From Pelodictyon phaeoclathratiforme BU-1 (lineage in GTDB: Bacteria; Bacteroidota; Chlorobiia; Chlorobiales; Chlorobiaceae), in assembly GCF_000020645.1 (NCBI RefSeq), contig NC_011060.1:494501-558500 (forward strand): DNA of 64,000 nt. The letters run 5' to 3'. The notes below the pieces were generated by a model. The model made no database searches. It was not told where the DNA came from and saw only the letters and a program-made list of their open reading frames with translations. This document shows, in pieces, positions 14,614 to 23,191 of the stretch. How positions within the stretch are numbered: position 1 is the stretch's first letter; the number at the start of each line of letters is the position of its first letter. The translations under genes were made by a program, and so were the position numbers.

Positions 14614-16578
14614 TTGAAACGCCGGGTTTTCGCCATGGGCAGGAGGGCTCTTGCCTCTTCCCGCTATGTCAAGCTGCTGGTTGTTGTCGCATTCGACATC
14701 TTCGCAGCGCTGCTAACGGTCTGGATGGCATTCTCATTCACCCGTCAACTCCTGCATCAGCCGGAGGGGCTGGAGTGGCTGCTCTATCTGCTTGCGCCAG
14801 CTCTGATGCTCCCGATCTTTGCTCTTTCAGGCATCTACGGCACCATCCAGCGTTATAACAGCTTTGAAGGATTTATCACCGTTTTCAAAAGCGTTTTTTT
14901 CTACGGCGCCGCATTTGTATGCCTTTTGCTGCTCCTGCCTCTTCCGAAGATCTCCATTGTCGTCGGAATCCTTCAGCCGCTGCTGCTCCTGCTGATGACC
15001 GGGGGAAGCCGTGCAATGGTGCGCTATCTGAGTACAACAGTAACCACGACGCCTGAAAAAAGGTGTGAAGCGCCCAACAAGCTCCTGATCTACGGAGCAG
15101 GTTCCGCAGGGGTGGAGATTGTCAATAGCATCAACAGAAGCAATAAATTTACCCTTGCCGGTTTTATTGACGACAATCCGGATTTGCAGGGGCGAACCAT
15201 CAACCGGATGAAGGTCTTCAGCCCTGCGGAGGCCGAAGAGCTGATCCAAAGCGAGGGAATCAACAACATCCTTCTCGCAATGCCATCGGCAACTCGTACC
15301 CGGCGCAACGAAATTGTTGAGCAATACCGAAAATACCCGGTGCGTATCCAGATGCTGCCGGGAGTTGAAGAGCTTGCCGAAGGAAAGGTCACCATCTCCG
15401 ACATCAAGACCGTAGACATCGAAGATCTCCTTGGTCGTGATCCGGCGCCGCTCGATCACGCCCTCGTCAAACAGGTAATTACCGGCCGGGTTGTAATGGT
15501 CACCGGCGCCGGAGGCTCAATCGGCAGCGAACTCTGCCGCCAACTCCTTCAGGCCCAGCCATCAACACTGCTGCTGCTCGACAACGCCGAACACAACCTC
15601 TACACCATTCACAGCGACCTTACCCAGCGCCACGCACGCCTCTCATCCGCAACGCGGATAGTGCCGCTGCTCTGCGACGTGACCAATGCAATCCGTATAA
15701 CAGAAATATTCCGCGTTTTTCAACCTGAAGTGATCTACCATGCCGCAGCCTACAAGCATGTGCCGATGGTCGAGCACAACCCCGCAGAAGGGATACGCAA
15801 CAACGTTTTCGGAACCCATACGGTGGCAGAAGCTGCCCTGCAGCAGGGAGTAACAAGCGTCGTCCTCGTCAGTACCGACAAGGCAGTGCGCCCAACCAAC
15901 GTGATGGGCGCAAGCAAACGGCTCTGCGAAATGATCCTGCAGGCACTTGCCGAGGAGCCCGGCCATACAACCTGCTTCTCCATGGTGCGCTTCGGCAATG
16001 TCCTCGGCTCAAGCGGTTCCGTTGTCCCTCTTTTCCGCAGTCAGATCAACAGCGGTGGCCCCTTCACCATCACCCACAAGGAGATTACCCGCTACTTCAT
16101 GACCATCCCCGAAGCGGCACAGCTTGTCATTCAGGCAGGCGCCATGGCCTCACCAGGCGATCTTCATCTCCTCGAAATGGGCGACCCGGTCAAAATCATC
16201 GACCTTGCCCGAAAGATGGTAGAACTCTCCGGCCTCACCATTCGCGACCATGAAAACCCTGAAGGTGACATTGAAATACGGGTAACCGGCCTTCGCCCAG
16301 GCGAAAAACTCTACGAAGAGTTGCTGATCGGCAACCATTCAAGCCCTTCAGCCAACCCCCGCATTTTCAAAGCCAAGGAGCACTTCATACCCTGGAGTGA
16401 ACTGCAGGAAGAACTTGAGCAACTGACCACAGCCATACACAGCAATGACATCAAGAGCATCAAAAAGATCCTGAAAAAGATAGTCCCCGAATACAGCCCA
16501 GGGATCACCACCTCAGACCTGCTCTCCATGGAAAAGCAAAGCAAAAACGGCAAAAACCACCACATACCAGCCCAGTAA
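14614..16578 (+). CDS. Membrane-bound nucleotide-sugar 4,6-dehydratase (WbpM/PglF/CapD-like)
   Basis: This 654-residue enzyme probably makes the UDP-4-keto-6-deoxy-HexNAc precursor of FucNAc, QuiNAc or bacillosamine. About four N-terminal membrane helices (residues 20-130) precede a CoA-binding-like Rossmann domain (LLIYGAGSAGVEI) and the SDR domain: nucleotide site VTGAGGSIGSELCRQ, STDKAVRPTNVMGASKR with the M-x3-K active-site variant typical of this subfamily, and RFGNVLGSSGSVVPLF. A TTG at 14614 or an ATG at 14635 can serve as start. The stop TAA (16576-16578) lies within the GTAA head of a REP. It pairs logically with the WbpV-like reductase at 59.5 kb. Confidence 0.9.
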   Translation: MKRRVFAMGRRALASSRYVKLLVVVAFDIFAALLTVWMAFSFTRQLLHQPEGLEWLLYLLAPALMLPIFALSGIYGTIQRYNSFEGFITVFKSVFFYGAAFVCLLLLLPLPKISIVVGILQPLLLLLMTGGSRAMVRYLSTTVTTTPEKRCEAPNKLLIYGAGSAGVEIVNSINRSNKFTLAGFIDDNPDLQGRTINRMKVFSPAEAEELIQSEGINNILLAMPSATRTRRNEIVEQYRKYPVRIQMLPGVEELAEGKVTISDIKTVDIEDLLGRDPAPLDHALVKQVITGRVVMVTGAGGSIGSELCRQLLQAQPSTLLLLDNAEHNLYTIHSDLTQRHARLSSATRIVPLLCDVTNAIRITEIFRVFQPEVIYHAAAYKHVPMVEHNPAEGIRNNVFGTHTVAEAALQQGVTSVVLVSTDKAVRPTNVMGASKRLCEMILQALAEEPGHTTCFSMVRFGNVLGSSGSVVPLFRSQINSGGPFTITHKEITRYFMTIPEAAQLVIQAGAMASPGDLHLLEMGDPVKIIDLARKMVELSGLTIRDHENPEGDIEIRVTGLRPGEKLYEELLIGNHSSPSANPRIFKAKEHFIPWSELQEELEQLTTAIHSNDIKSIKKILKKIVPEYSPGITTSDLLSMEKQSKNGKNHHIPAQ

Positions 16579-16625
16579 GGGCGGGGTCTCCCCGTCCCTC
16601 TGTAAGGGCGGGGTTCCCCCGCCCC
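16575..16625 (+). repeat. REP pair after the dehydratase gene
   Basis: Two GTAAGGGCGGGG heads at 16575 and 16602 are each followed by a CCCCG(T/C)CCC arm, 27 bp apart. The first head supplies the TAA stop of the dehydratase gene (…CAG TAA). The pair lies between that gene and the MNT gene. Confidence 0.88.
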
Positions 16626-16652
16626 TCTTTAAGCACGTAACACGATCTTTTC

Positions 16653-16937
16653 ATGCGCCTGAGCTCATATCAATCACAAATGATCTCCAAGCAGATACAC
16701 CAATACTTTGGTGAAAGCGCAGATATTTGGCTCTTTGGCTCACGTATTGACGATCATAAAAAAGGCGGAGATGTTGACCTCTATGTCGAAGCGCCACCAC
16801 ACAACTTGCTGGATGAAATTCGTTGCAAAATAAAACTCGAAGAGAACATCGACATGCCTGTAGACCTTATTGTACGAGAGCAGGCAGATAGCTCACTCAT
16901 CGGCAATATTGCCAAAAGTCAAGGGCAGAAGTTATGA
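16653..16937 (+). CDS. MNT-domain minimal nucleotidyltransferase (antitoxin-like)
   Basis: This 94-residue member of the DNA polymerase beta superfamily has the motif IWLFGSRIDD, then KKGGDVDLYVE. It shows GS near the start of the fold and the metal-binding DxD as DVD. In HEPN/MNT toxin-antitoxin pairs such proteins neutralise the HEPN ribonuclease, in some cases by AMPylation. The gene overlaps the next one by ATGA (16934-16937), the typical coupling of these pairs. It interrupts the glycan operon and is preceded by a REP pair, so it is probably a passenger module. Confidence 0.87.
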   Translation: MRLSSYQSQMISKQIHQYFGESADIWLFGSRIDDHKKGGDVDLYVEAPPHNLLDEIRCKIKLEENIDMPVDLIVREQADSSLIGNIAKSQGQKL

Positions 16938-17419
16938 GCGCAAACGTACAGTTGATCTGGAAGAAAATTGAACACTTGCGCCGAATGCGCAACTACCTCG
17001 ACTACTCACATGAGCAGGTTCTGCGGCTCATACCAATAAGCGATTGGCATCAACTGACACCGGAAAATCATGAAACACTTGCCGCATTTCGGGTACGATT
17101 CAGTGAGTTTCAGGAGCATTTGGGCAAAGTAATGCGTGCCATAGCTCGTGAGGAAGAGCAGAGCACAGAACCATTCAGCTTTGTACTGTTATATATGGAA
17201 AAGCTCGGTATTCTGGATTCGGTTGAACAATGGAAAATGATTCGGGAATTGCGAAACGCAGTCAATCATGAGTATGAAGAAAATGAACAACGACTATCCG
17301 AATTTTTTCTTGCCCTGACCCAGGCGGCACCAGATCTCTATAAGTGCTACACCCGCATTATAGAATTTTGCACGTCGTCATATCCGGCAGCAGAGGACTT
17401 GTCAGCGGGTACGAGTTGA
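16934..17419 (+). CDS. HEPN-like protein, partner of the MNT nucleotidyltransferase
   Basis: This 161-residue all-helical protein has the sequence IRELRNAVNHEYEEN, which contains the R-x4-H catalytic signature (RNAVNH) of HEPN ribonucleases. It also resembles the nucleotidyltransferase substrate-binding (HI0074/HepT) family. It is translated from an ATG overlapping the MNT stop. The family prediction is a cytosolic toxin held in check by its neighbour. It shows no link to glycan synthesis. Confidence 0.82.
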   Translation: MSANVQLIWKKIEHLRRMRNYLDYSHEQVLRLIPISDWHQLTPENHETLAAFRVRFSEFQEHLGKVMRAIAREEEQSTEPFSFVLLYMEKLGILDSVEQWKMIRELRNAVNHEYEENEQRLSEFFLALTQAAPDLYKCYTRIIEFCTSSYPAAEDLSAGTS

Positions 17420-17516
17420 ACAAGTTATGCACCAATCCGTGTTAACCCGTGGGCAAACTCTTCACTTTATCACAATTCGTGGATAATTTTTTTTCTACAA
17501 TAATTATTTGTAATAC

Positions 17517-19337
17517 GTGAAATCTTCGGACAAAACTTCTTCCATTCCTGAACTGTTAAAGCGCCTCTGGCACCACATCACCCCGCGTCGCCGAGGCCAA
17601 TTCGGACTTTTACTCATCCTGATGGTCTGCGCATCCTTCGCCGAAATACTCAGCATAGGCGCTGTGCTTCCATTTCTTGCCGTCCTCACCGCCCCGGAAA
17701 GAATCTTCCAGCTCCCGGCAGCCCAGCCATTCATCCGGGCGATTGGAATGACGAGTGCAAGCCAGCTCCTCTTTCCGCTCACCATCACCTTCGGTATAGC
17801 AGCGCTTATCTCCGGAGCCATGCGTCTTCTGCTCCTCTGGGCAAGCACTCGCCTCTCCTTTGCAACAGGGGCCGACCTCAGCATCAGCATCTACCGCCGC
17901 ACCCTCTATCAACCATACTCTGTTCATGTGGCACGCAACAGCAGCGAGGTGATCAGTGGTATCTCTGGTAAAGCCAACGGAGTCATCTATACGACTATTG
18001 TACCATCATTGACGCTCATCAGTTCGAGTATCATGCTTGTTACTATTCTCATTGCTCTCTTGGTGGTTGATCCCGTTATTGCGTTGTCTGCCTTTAGTGG
18101 TTTTGGTCTCATTTACGCTGTAATCATCAGGCTTACACGCAAGCAGCAGTTGATCAACAGCAAATGCGTGGCGAAGGAGTCTACTCAGGTGATCAAGTCT
18201 TTGCAGGAGGGCTTGGGTGGTATACGTGATGTCCTCATCGATGGTAGTCAGGCAGCTTACTGTCAAATCTATCGCAATGCTGACCAGCCATTGCGGAAAG
18301 CACAGGGAAACAACGCTTTTATTGGAACGAGTCCACGTTTTGGCATTGAAGCACTTGGCATGATGCTTATAGCGGTTTTGGCCTATGTGCTTGCTATGCA
18401 GCCTGATGGTATAGCCAAAGCAATTCCTGTTCTCGGTGCCTTGGCACTCGGTGCACAGCGCATGCTGCCAGTATTGCAAGGGGCTTATGGTTCATGGTCA
18501 AGCATACAGGGCGGGCAAATCTCGTTGCGGGATACACTTGATCTGCTTGATCAGCCGTTGCCGGATTATGTGGATCAGCCGGTCGCCAAACCTTTGCCGT
18601 TCAATATGCACATCGGCCTGCACAATCTCTCGTTTCGCTATACAGAACAAACCCCTTGGGTGCTGCAAAATCTTGATCTGACTATTCCTAAGGGCAGTCG
18701 TATTGGCTTTATCGGTATTACTGGCAGTGGCAAGAGTACACTGCTTGATATCGTCATGGGACTTCTTGCGCCGACTGATGGAACATTGGAAATTGATAGC
18801 CAGCCCATTGTAACGGGTAACAATCGTGCCTGGCAGGCCCATATCGCACACGTCCCTCAAGCGATCTATCTTGCTGACAGTACCATAGAAGAGAACATTG
18901 CCTTCGGTGTGCCAAAAGGGAAGATCGATCAGAGCCGGGTCAAGCAGGCAGCTCAAAAGGCTCAGATTGCCGATATCATCGAAAGCTGGCCTAAAAAGTA
19001 CCAGACCTATGTCGGTGAGCGGGGGATCCGCCTCTCCGGCGGCCAGCGACAGCGCATCGGCATCGCCCGTGCACTATATAAGCAGGCCGACGTCATCATT
19101 TTTGACGAAGCCACCAGCGCCCTCGATAACGAAACCGAACAAGCCGTCATGCAAGCCATCGAAAGTCTCGGCGATGATCTCACCGTCCTGATAATCGCCC
19201 ACCGCCTCACAACCCTGAAAAACTGCACCAAAATCGTAGAACTGGCTGATGGCGGAATCAAACAAACCGGCACCTACCAAGAGATCATATCCCCTGTAAG
19301 GTCGGGTTCATCCCGCCCCCTGTCACTCACAACGTAA
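17517..19337 (+). CDS. ABC-type lipid-linked oligosaccharide exporter/flippase (PglK/MsbA-like)
   Basis: This 606-residue half-transporter has an N-terminal six-helix membrane domain (residues 25-310) and a C-terminal ATPase with Walker A GITGSGKSTLLD, Q-loop, signature LSGGQRQRIGIARAL, Walker B VIIFDEATSALD and H-loop IIAHRLTTL. No Wzx flippase was found in the window, so this is the main candidate for moving lipid-linked glycan across the inner membrane. It starts with GTG at 17517. The last 18 or so residues (PVRSGSSRPLSL...) are encoded by a REP read in frame, and the TAA stop comes from a second REP. The native C-terminus was probably shorter or different. Confidence 0.88.
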   Translation: MKSSDKTSSIPELLKRLWHHITPRRRGQFGLLLILMVCASFAEILSIGAVLPFLAVLTAPERIFQLPAAQPFIRAIGMTSASQLLFPLTITFGIAALISGAMRLLLLWASTRLSFATGADLSISIYRRTLYQPYSVHVARNSSEVISGISGKANGVIYTTIVPSLTLISSSIMLVTILIALLVVDPVIALSAFSGFGLIYAVIIRLTRKQQLINSKCVAKESTQVIKSLQEGLGGIRDVLIDGSQAAYCQIYRNADQPLRKAQGNNAFIGTSPRFGIEALGMMLIAVLAYVLAMQPDGIAKAIPVLGALALGAQRMLPVLQGAYGSWSSIQGGQISLRDTLDLLDQPLPDYVDQPVAKPLPFNMHIGLHNLSFRYTEQTPWVLQNLDLTIPKGSRIGFIGITGSGKSTLLDIVMGLLAPTDGTLEIDSQPIVTGNNRAWQAHIAHVPQAIYLADSTIEENIAFGVPKGKIDQSRVKQAAQKAQIADIIESWPKKYQTYVGERGIRLSGGQRQRIGIARALYKQADVIIFDEATSALDNETEQAVMQAIESLGDDLTVLIIAHRLTTLKNCTKIVELADGGIKQTGTYQEIISPVRSGSSRPLSLTT

Positions 19338-19357
19338 GGGCTGGGTCGTCCCGCCCT
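19296..19357 (+). repeat. REP pair at the 3' end of the ABC exporter gene
   Basis: GTAAGGTCGGGTTCATCCCGCCC (head at 19296, slightly decayed) and GTAAGGGCTGGGTCGTCCCGCCC (head at 19334) are 38 bp apart. The first is translated as part of the exporter; the second provides its stop (ACG TAA). Confidence 0.82.
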
Positions 19358-19378
19358 CTTCAACAACTCCTGTACTCT

Positions 19379-20377
19379 ATGCAATCAGTTCTCATCACCG
19401 GTGCAGATGGCTTTATTGGATCACATCTGACCGAAGCTCTTGTTCGTCAAGGCTACAATGTCCGGGCTTTCGTTTTCTACAACTCCTTCAACTCATGGGG
19501 TTGGCTTGATCAATGCGCTACAGATATAAAAGGGAAATTTGAGGTGTTTGCTGGCGATATTCGTGATCCGCATGGGGTGAAGGAGGCCATGAAAGGTTGC
19601 GATGTTGTACTGCATCTGGCAGCACTCATAGCTATACCCTACTCTTACCACTCACCCTACACCTATGTTGATACCAACATCAAGGGAACTCTCAATGTCT
19701 TGCAGGCTGCTCGGGAACTTGGTGTTAAGAAAATCGTACATACTTCCACGAGCGAAGTTTATGGTACTGCGCGTTTTGTGCCGATTACAGAAGAACATCC
19801 ATTGCAAGGCCAGTCTCCTTACTCAGCTACCAAAATAGCAGCCGATCAGTTGGCTTATTCCTTTTTTGCCTCTTTTGGGTTGCCAGTGATTATTGCGAGA
19901 CCGTTCAATACGTATGGTCCACGTCAGTCAGCGCGTGCAGTGATTCCTACTATCATTACTCAGATTGCAAATGGTAATCGTCAGATAAAACTTGGCGCAG
20001 TAAGGCCTACGCGCGATTTTAATTATGTGCAGGATACGGTTGCCGGATTTATTGCGGCGATGAAATCTAATCAAGGATTGGGTGAGGTCGTCAATTTTGG
20101 AAGTAACTTTGAGATATCCATTGGTGATACAGTACAGTTAATTGCAGAAGTGATGAATACCAAGATTGAAATTATTACGGATGAAGATCGTTTGCGTCCA
20201 GCGAATTCTGAGGTTGAGCGTTTATGGGCTGATAACTCAAAAGCCAGTCAACTTTTTGGTTGGGAGCCAAGCTATGGTGGGCGCGAGGGGTTCAAGCGCG
20301 GTCTTGCTGAAACCGCGGAGTGGTTCTTGAACCCTACGAACCTTGCCAGTTACAAGTCAGATATATACAACCTGTGA
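19379..20377 (+). CDS. legB: LegB-like nucleotide-sugar 4,6-dehydratase (GDP-GlcNAc type)
   Basis: This 332-residue extended SDR has the NAD site ITGADGFIGSHLTEAL, the active site STSEVYGTA with PYSATKIAADQLAYS (Y-x3-K), and the RPFNTYGPRQS loop typical of NDP-hexose 4,6-dehydratases. In legionaminic acid synthesis LegB converts GDP-GlcNAc to the 4-keto-6-deoxy sugar. The assignment rests mainly on context: it opens a run of homologues of all later Leg enzymes. Its stop overlaps the next start as GTGA. It is soluble, unlike the WbpM-like dehydratase upstream. Confidence 0.85.
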   Translation: MQSVLITGADGFIGSHLTEALVRQGYNVRAFVFYNSFNSWGWLDQCATDIKGKFEVFAGDIRDPHGVKEAMKGCDVVLHLAALIAIPYSYHSPYTYVDTNIKGTLNVLQAARELGVKKIVHTSTSEVYGTARFVPITEEHPLQGQSPYSATKIAADQLAYSFFASFGLPVIIARPFNTYGPRQSARAVIPTIITQIANGNRQIKLGAVRPTRDFNYVQDTVAGFIAAMKSNQGLGEVVNFGSNFEISIGDTVQLIAEVMNTKIEIITDEDRLRPANSEVERLWADNSKASQLFGWEPSYGGREGFKRGLAETAEWFLNPTNLASYKSDIYNL

Positions 20378-21561
20378 AAGATTTAAACTCACCATCCCTA
20401 CTGGCAGATCAGGTCGTCGCTGCTCTTCGCTCTGTTATTGGCCAGAAAGCCGCAGTTCTGCATGAACCAAGCTTTTCCGGCAACGAGTGGCTCTATCTCA
20501 AAGAGTGTCTCGATTCAACCTTTGTCTCATCCGTAGGCAAGTTTGTTGACCGCTTCGAAGCTGATCTTGTAGCCTATACTGGTGCCAGATATGTGGTTGC
20601 TGTGGTGAATGGCACAGCAGCACTGCACATTGCTTTAAAGCTTGCAGGGGTTAAAGCTGAAGATGAAGTGTTGATACCGGCCCTTACCTTTATTGCTACT
20701 GCCAATGCTGTAACCTATTGCGGTGCCACACCGCATTTTGTTGACAGCGAAGAGCGTACTCTGGGTGTGGATGCTGTAAAGCTTCGTGATTATCTTGAAC
20801 AGCATACAGAGCAACGTGCTGGGCAGTGTATTAACCGCACTACCGGTCGGGTTATTCGGGCTTTCGTGCCTATGCACACCTTTGGTCATCCTGTCGATTT
20901 GGATGGAGTAATGGCCGTAGCACACGATTTTAATCTTGCACTTGTTGAAGATGCGGCTGAGTCTTTGGGCAGTTACTACCAAGGCAGGCATACGGGCACT
21001 TTCGGATTGATGGGTACATTAAGTTTCAACGGCAACAAAACCATAACTACCGGTGGCGGCGGCGCAATCCTGACTGATGATGAAGAGCTTGCACGCCATG
21101 CCAAGCATGTGACTACAACCGCTAAATTGCCTCATGCTTGGGAGTACCGTCATGATGAAATCGGGTATAACTACCGTATGCCCAACATCAACGCAGCTCT
21201 TGGCTGTGCACAGTTGGAGCAATTACCAACAATGCTTGCTGCAAAAAGGGAGCTGTTTCAGCGTTACCAAGCGGCATTTGCAACGGTTTCGGGTATCAGG
21301 TTGATGGTGGAACCGGCACAATGCCAAAGCAACAACTGGCTGCAAACTCTTGTGTTGGAACATGAGCAAGCAAATCAACGGGATGCTCTCCTGAAAGTCA
21401 CAAATGATTCCGGTATTATGACACGCCCAGCATGGATTTTGATGCATGAGCTGGCGCCATTCCAGGAGTGCCCGCGTATGGATTTGGCAGGCGCTCAGTC
21501 GCTTGTGCAGCGTTTGATTAATATTCCAAGCAGTTCAAGTCTGCTTCAAGTCGTTTCATGA
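20374..21561 (+). CDS. legC: LegC-like PLP aminotransferase (DegT/DnrJ/EryC1 family)
   Basis: This 395-residue enzyme should transfer an amino group to C4 of the LegB product. The PLP lysine is in SFNGNKTITTGGGGAIL, and the family blocks VNGTAALHIAL, IPALTFIATANAV and EDAAESLGSYY are present. The GTG at 20374 (VKDLNSPSLL), overlapping the legB stop, is taken as start; a start at 20320 would extend 54 bp into legB. It overlaps the next gene by ATGA. LegC and PseC/PglE proteins are close relatives; neighbours point to LegC. Confidence 0.88.
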   Translation: MKDLNSPSLLADQVVAALRSVIGQKAAVLHEPSFSGNEWLYLKECLDSTFVSSVGKFVDRFEADLVAYTGARYVVAVVNGTAALHIALKLAGVKAEDEVLIPALTFIATANAVTYCGATPHFVDSEERTLGVDAVKLRDYLEQHTEQRAGQCINRTTGRVIRAFVPMHTFGHPVDLDGVMAVAHDFNLALVEDAAESLGSYYQGRHTGTFGLMGTLSFNGNKTITTGGGGAILTDDEELARHAKHVTTTAKLPHAWEYRHDEIGYNYRMPNINAALGCAQLEQLPTMLAAKRELFQRYQAAFATVSGIRLMVEPAQCQSNNWLQTLVLEHEQANQRDALLKVTNDSGIMTRPAWILMHELAPFQECPRMDLAGAQSLVQRLINIPSSSSLLQVVS

Positions 21562-22187
21562 GCAAGCCGGATATCATACTTATTGGCGCTGGCGGTCATG
21601 CACATTCCTGCATTGATGTCATAGAGCAACAAGGCCAATACCACATTGCCGGATTGGTTGGTATGCCGCATGAAGTGCACGACAAGCACCTCGGTTATGA
21701 GGTGATAGCCACCGATGACGACTTGCCTCAACTGGCAAAGGAGTACGGCCATGCCCTGATTTCTTTAGGTCAAATTCTGTCGCCCGGTAGCCGCATACGT
21801 CTCTATCAGCAAGCCATCAAGCTTGGATTTCAACTTCCTGTAATTGTTGCGCCAACTGCTTATGTTTCCCGTCATGCCACTCTTGGTGCGGGAACAATTA
21901 TTATGCATGGTGCAATTGTTACTGCTGGAGTCAGGGTTGGAGATAATTGCATTATCAACAATCGATCACTCCTTGAACATGATACTACGGTGGAAGACCA
22001 CTGCCATATTTCAACAGGGGCTATCCTGAATGGTGGTGTAACGATTGGGGCTGGCAGCTTTGTCGGTAGTGGTACTGTTATCAAAGAGGGGGTAATAATT
22101 GGAAAGGATTGTGTAATTGGGATGGGCCTTTCTCTGCGCCATAATCAACTTGATCATTCACGATATACTGGCAAGAGTACCTCATGA
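21558..22187 (+). CDS. legH: LegH/PglD-like sugar O/N-acetyltransferase (left-handed beta-helix)
   Basis: This 209-residue protein has an N-terminal Rossmann-like half (IILIGAGGHAHSCIDVI) and a C-terminal hexapeptide beta-helix (APTAYVSRHATLGAGTII, VRVGDNCIINNRS). The catalytic His lies in LLEHDTTVEDHCHIS. This is the NeuD/PglD architecture used to N-acetylate 4-amino-6-deoxy sugars. In this pathway it would form the GDP-diacetamido sugar that LegG hydrolyses. ATGA overlaps occur at both ends. Confidence 0.86.
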   Translation: MSKPDIILIGAGGHAHSCIDVIEQQGQYHIAGLVGMPHEVHDKHLGYEVIATDDDLPQLAKEYGHALISLGQILSPGSRIRLYQQAIKLGFQLPVIVAPTAYVSRHATLGAGTIIMHGAIVTAGVRVGDNCIINNRSLLEHDTTVEDHCHISTGAILNGGVTIGAGSFVGSGTVIKEGVIIGKDCVIGMGLSLRHNQLDHSRYTGKSTS

Positions 22188-23191
22188 GACAACGGACGCT
22201 CATTATCGCTGAAGCCGGGGTCAATCATAATGGTGACATGGAGTTAGCCAAGAAGTTGATTGATGTTGCCGCCGAAGCTGGAGCGGATTATGTTAAATTC
22301 CAGACATTCATTGCTGATCGTCTTGTTACGCATGCAGCCAACAAGGCTGACTACCAGATAAAGAGTACGAATTGCAGTGAATCGCATCATGAGATGCTAC
22401 GTCGACTGGAACTCACACCTGCAATGCACAAAGAACTCATAGCACATTGTGCATCGCGAAATATTGGGTTTTTCTCCACAGGCTTCGATATTGAGAGTGT
22501 CGATCTACTGGTAAGTCTCGGTCATAATCTATTCAAGATTCCATCTGGAGAGATTACCAATCTCCCTTACTTGCGCCATATTGGCCAACTTGGTAAGCCT
22601 GTCATTCTCTCCACCGGAATGGCAATATTGGGCGATATAGAAGCAGCAATCGAAGTACTTGAACAAGCAGGTACAGCACGATCCAATCTGACCGTATTGC
22701 ACTGTACCACAGAATACCCTACACCCATGTCAGAAGTGAATCTTCGAGCCATGCAGAGCATGCATAGTGCGTTTGGCGTGGCGGTGGGTTATTCAGACCA
22801 TACGCAAGGCATCGAAGTGGCCATTGCCGCAGTTGCCTTGGGCGCAACGGTTATCGAAAAGCATTTCACCCTCGATCGCAATTTGCCAGGCCCCGACCAT
22901 AAGGCAAGTCTTCAACCTGCAGAACTCAAGGCCATGGTGTCAGCCATTCGTAATATTGAAGTTGCTCTCGGTGATGGAATCAAAAGCCTCACTCCAGGCG
23001 AAGCAAAGAACAAGCCCGTTGCTCGTAAATCACTGGTCGCTAGTCATGCGATTAAAGCAGGTGAACTCTTCAGTGCACAGAATATCACCACGAAGCGTCC
23101 CGGTACAGGGATCTCGCCAATGCGATGGGATGAAGTAATGGGGCGTGTTGCGCAGAGAGATTTTCTTGCAGATGAATTGATCACGTTATGA
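22184..23191 (+). CDS. legI: N,N'-diacetyllegionaminic acid synthase (NeuB family)
   Basis: This 335-residue enzyme condenses the free 6-deoxy-diamino-mannose derivative with phosphoenolpyruvate. The TIM-barrel NeuB domain (IIAEAGVNHNGDMELAKKLI, then DYVKFQTF; YSDHTQGIEVAIAAVALGA; EKHFTLDRNLPGPDH) is followed by the C-terminal SAF/antifreeze-like domain (SLVASHAIKAGELF, then KRPGTGI). All family motifs are intact. It overlaps legH and legG by ATGA. NeuB, PseI and LegI are homologues; the LegG neighbour (NeuC type) separates this locus from pseudaminic acid clusters. Confidence 0.92.
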   Translation: MRQRTLIIAEAGVNHNGDMELAKKLIDVAAEAGADYVKFQTFIADRLVTHAANKADYQIKSTNCSESHHEMLRRLELTPAMHKELIAHCASRNIGFFSTGFDIESVDLLVSLGHNLFKIPSGEITNLPYLRHIGQLGKPVILSTGMAILGDIEAAIEVLEQAGTARSNLTVLHCTTEYPTPMSEVNLRAMQSMHSAFGVAVGYSDHTQGIEVAIAAVALGATVIEKHFTLDRNLPGPDHKASLQPAELKAMVSAIRNIEVALGDGIKSLTPGEAKNKPVARKSLVASHAIKAGELFSAQNITTKRPGTGISPMRWDEVMGRVAQRDFLADELITL

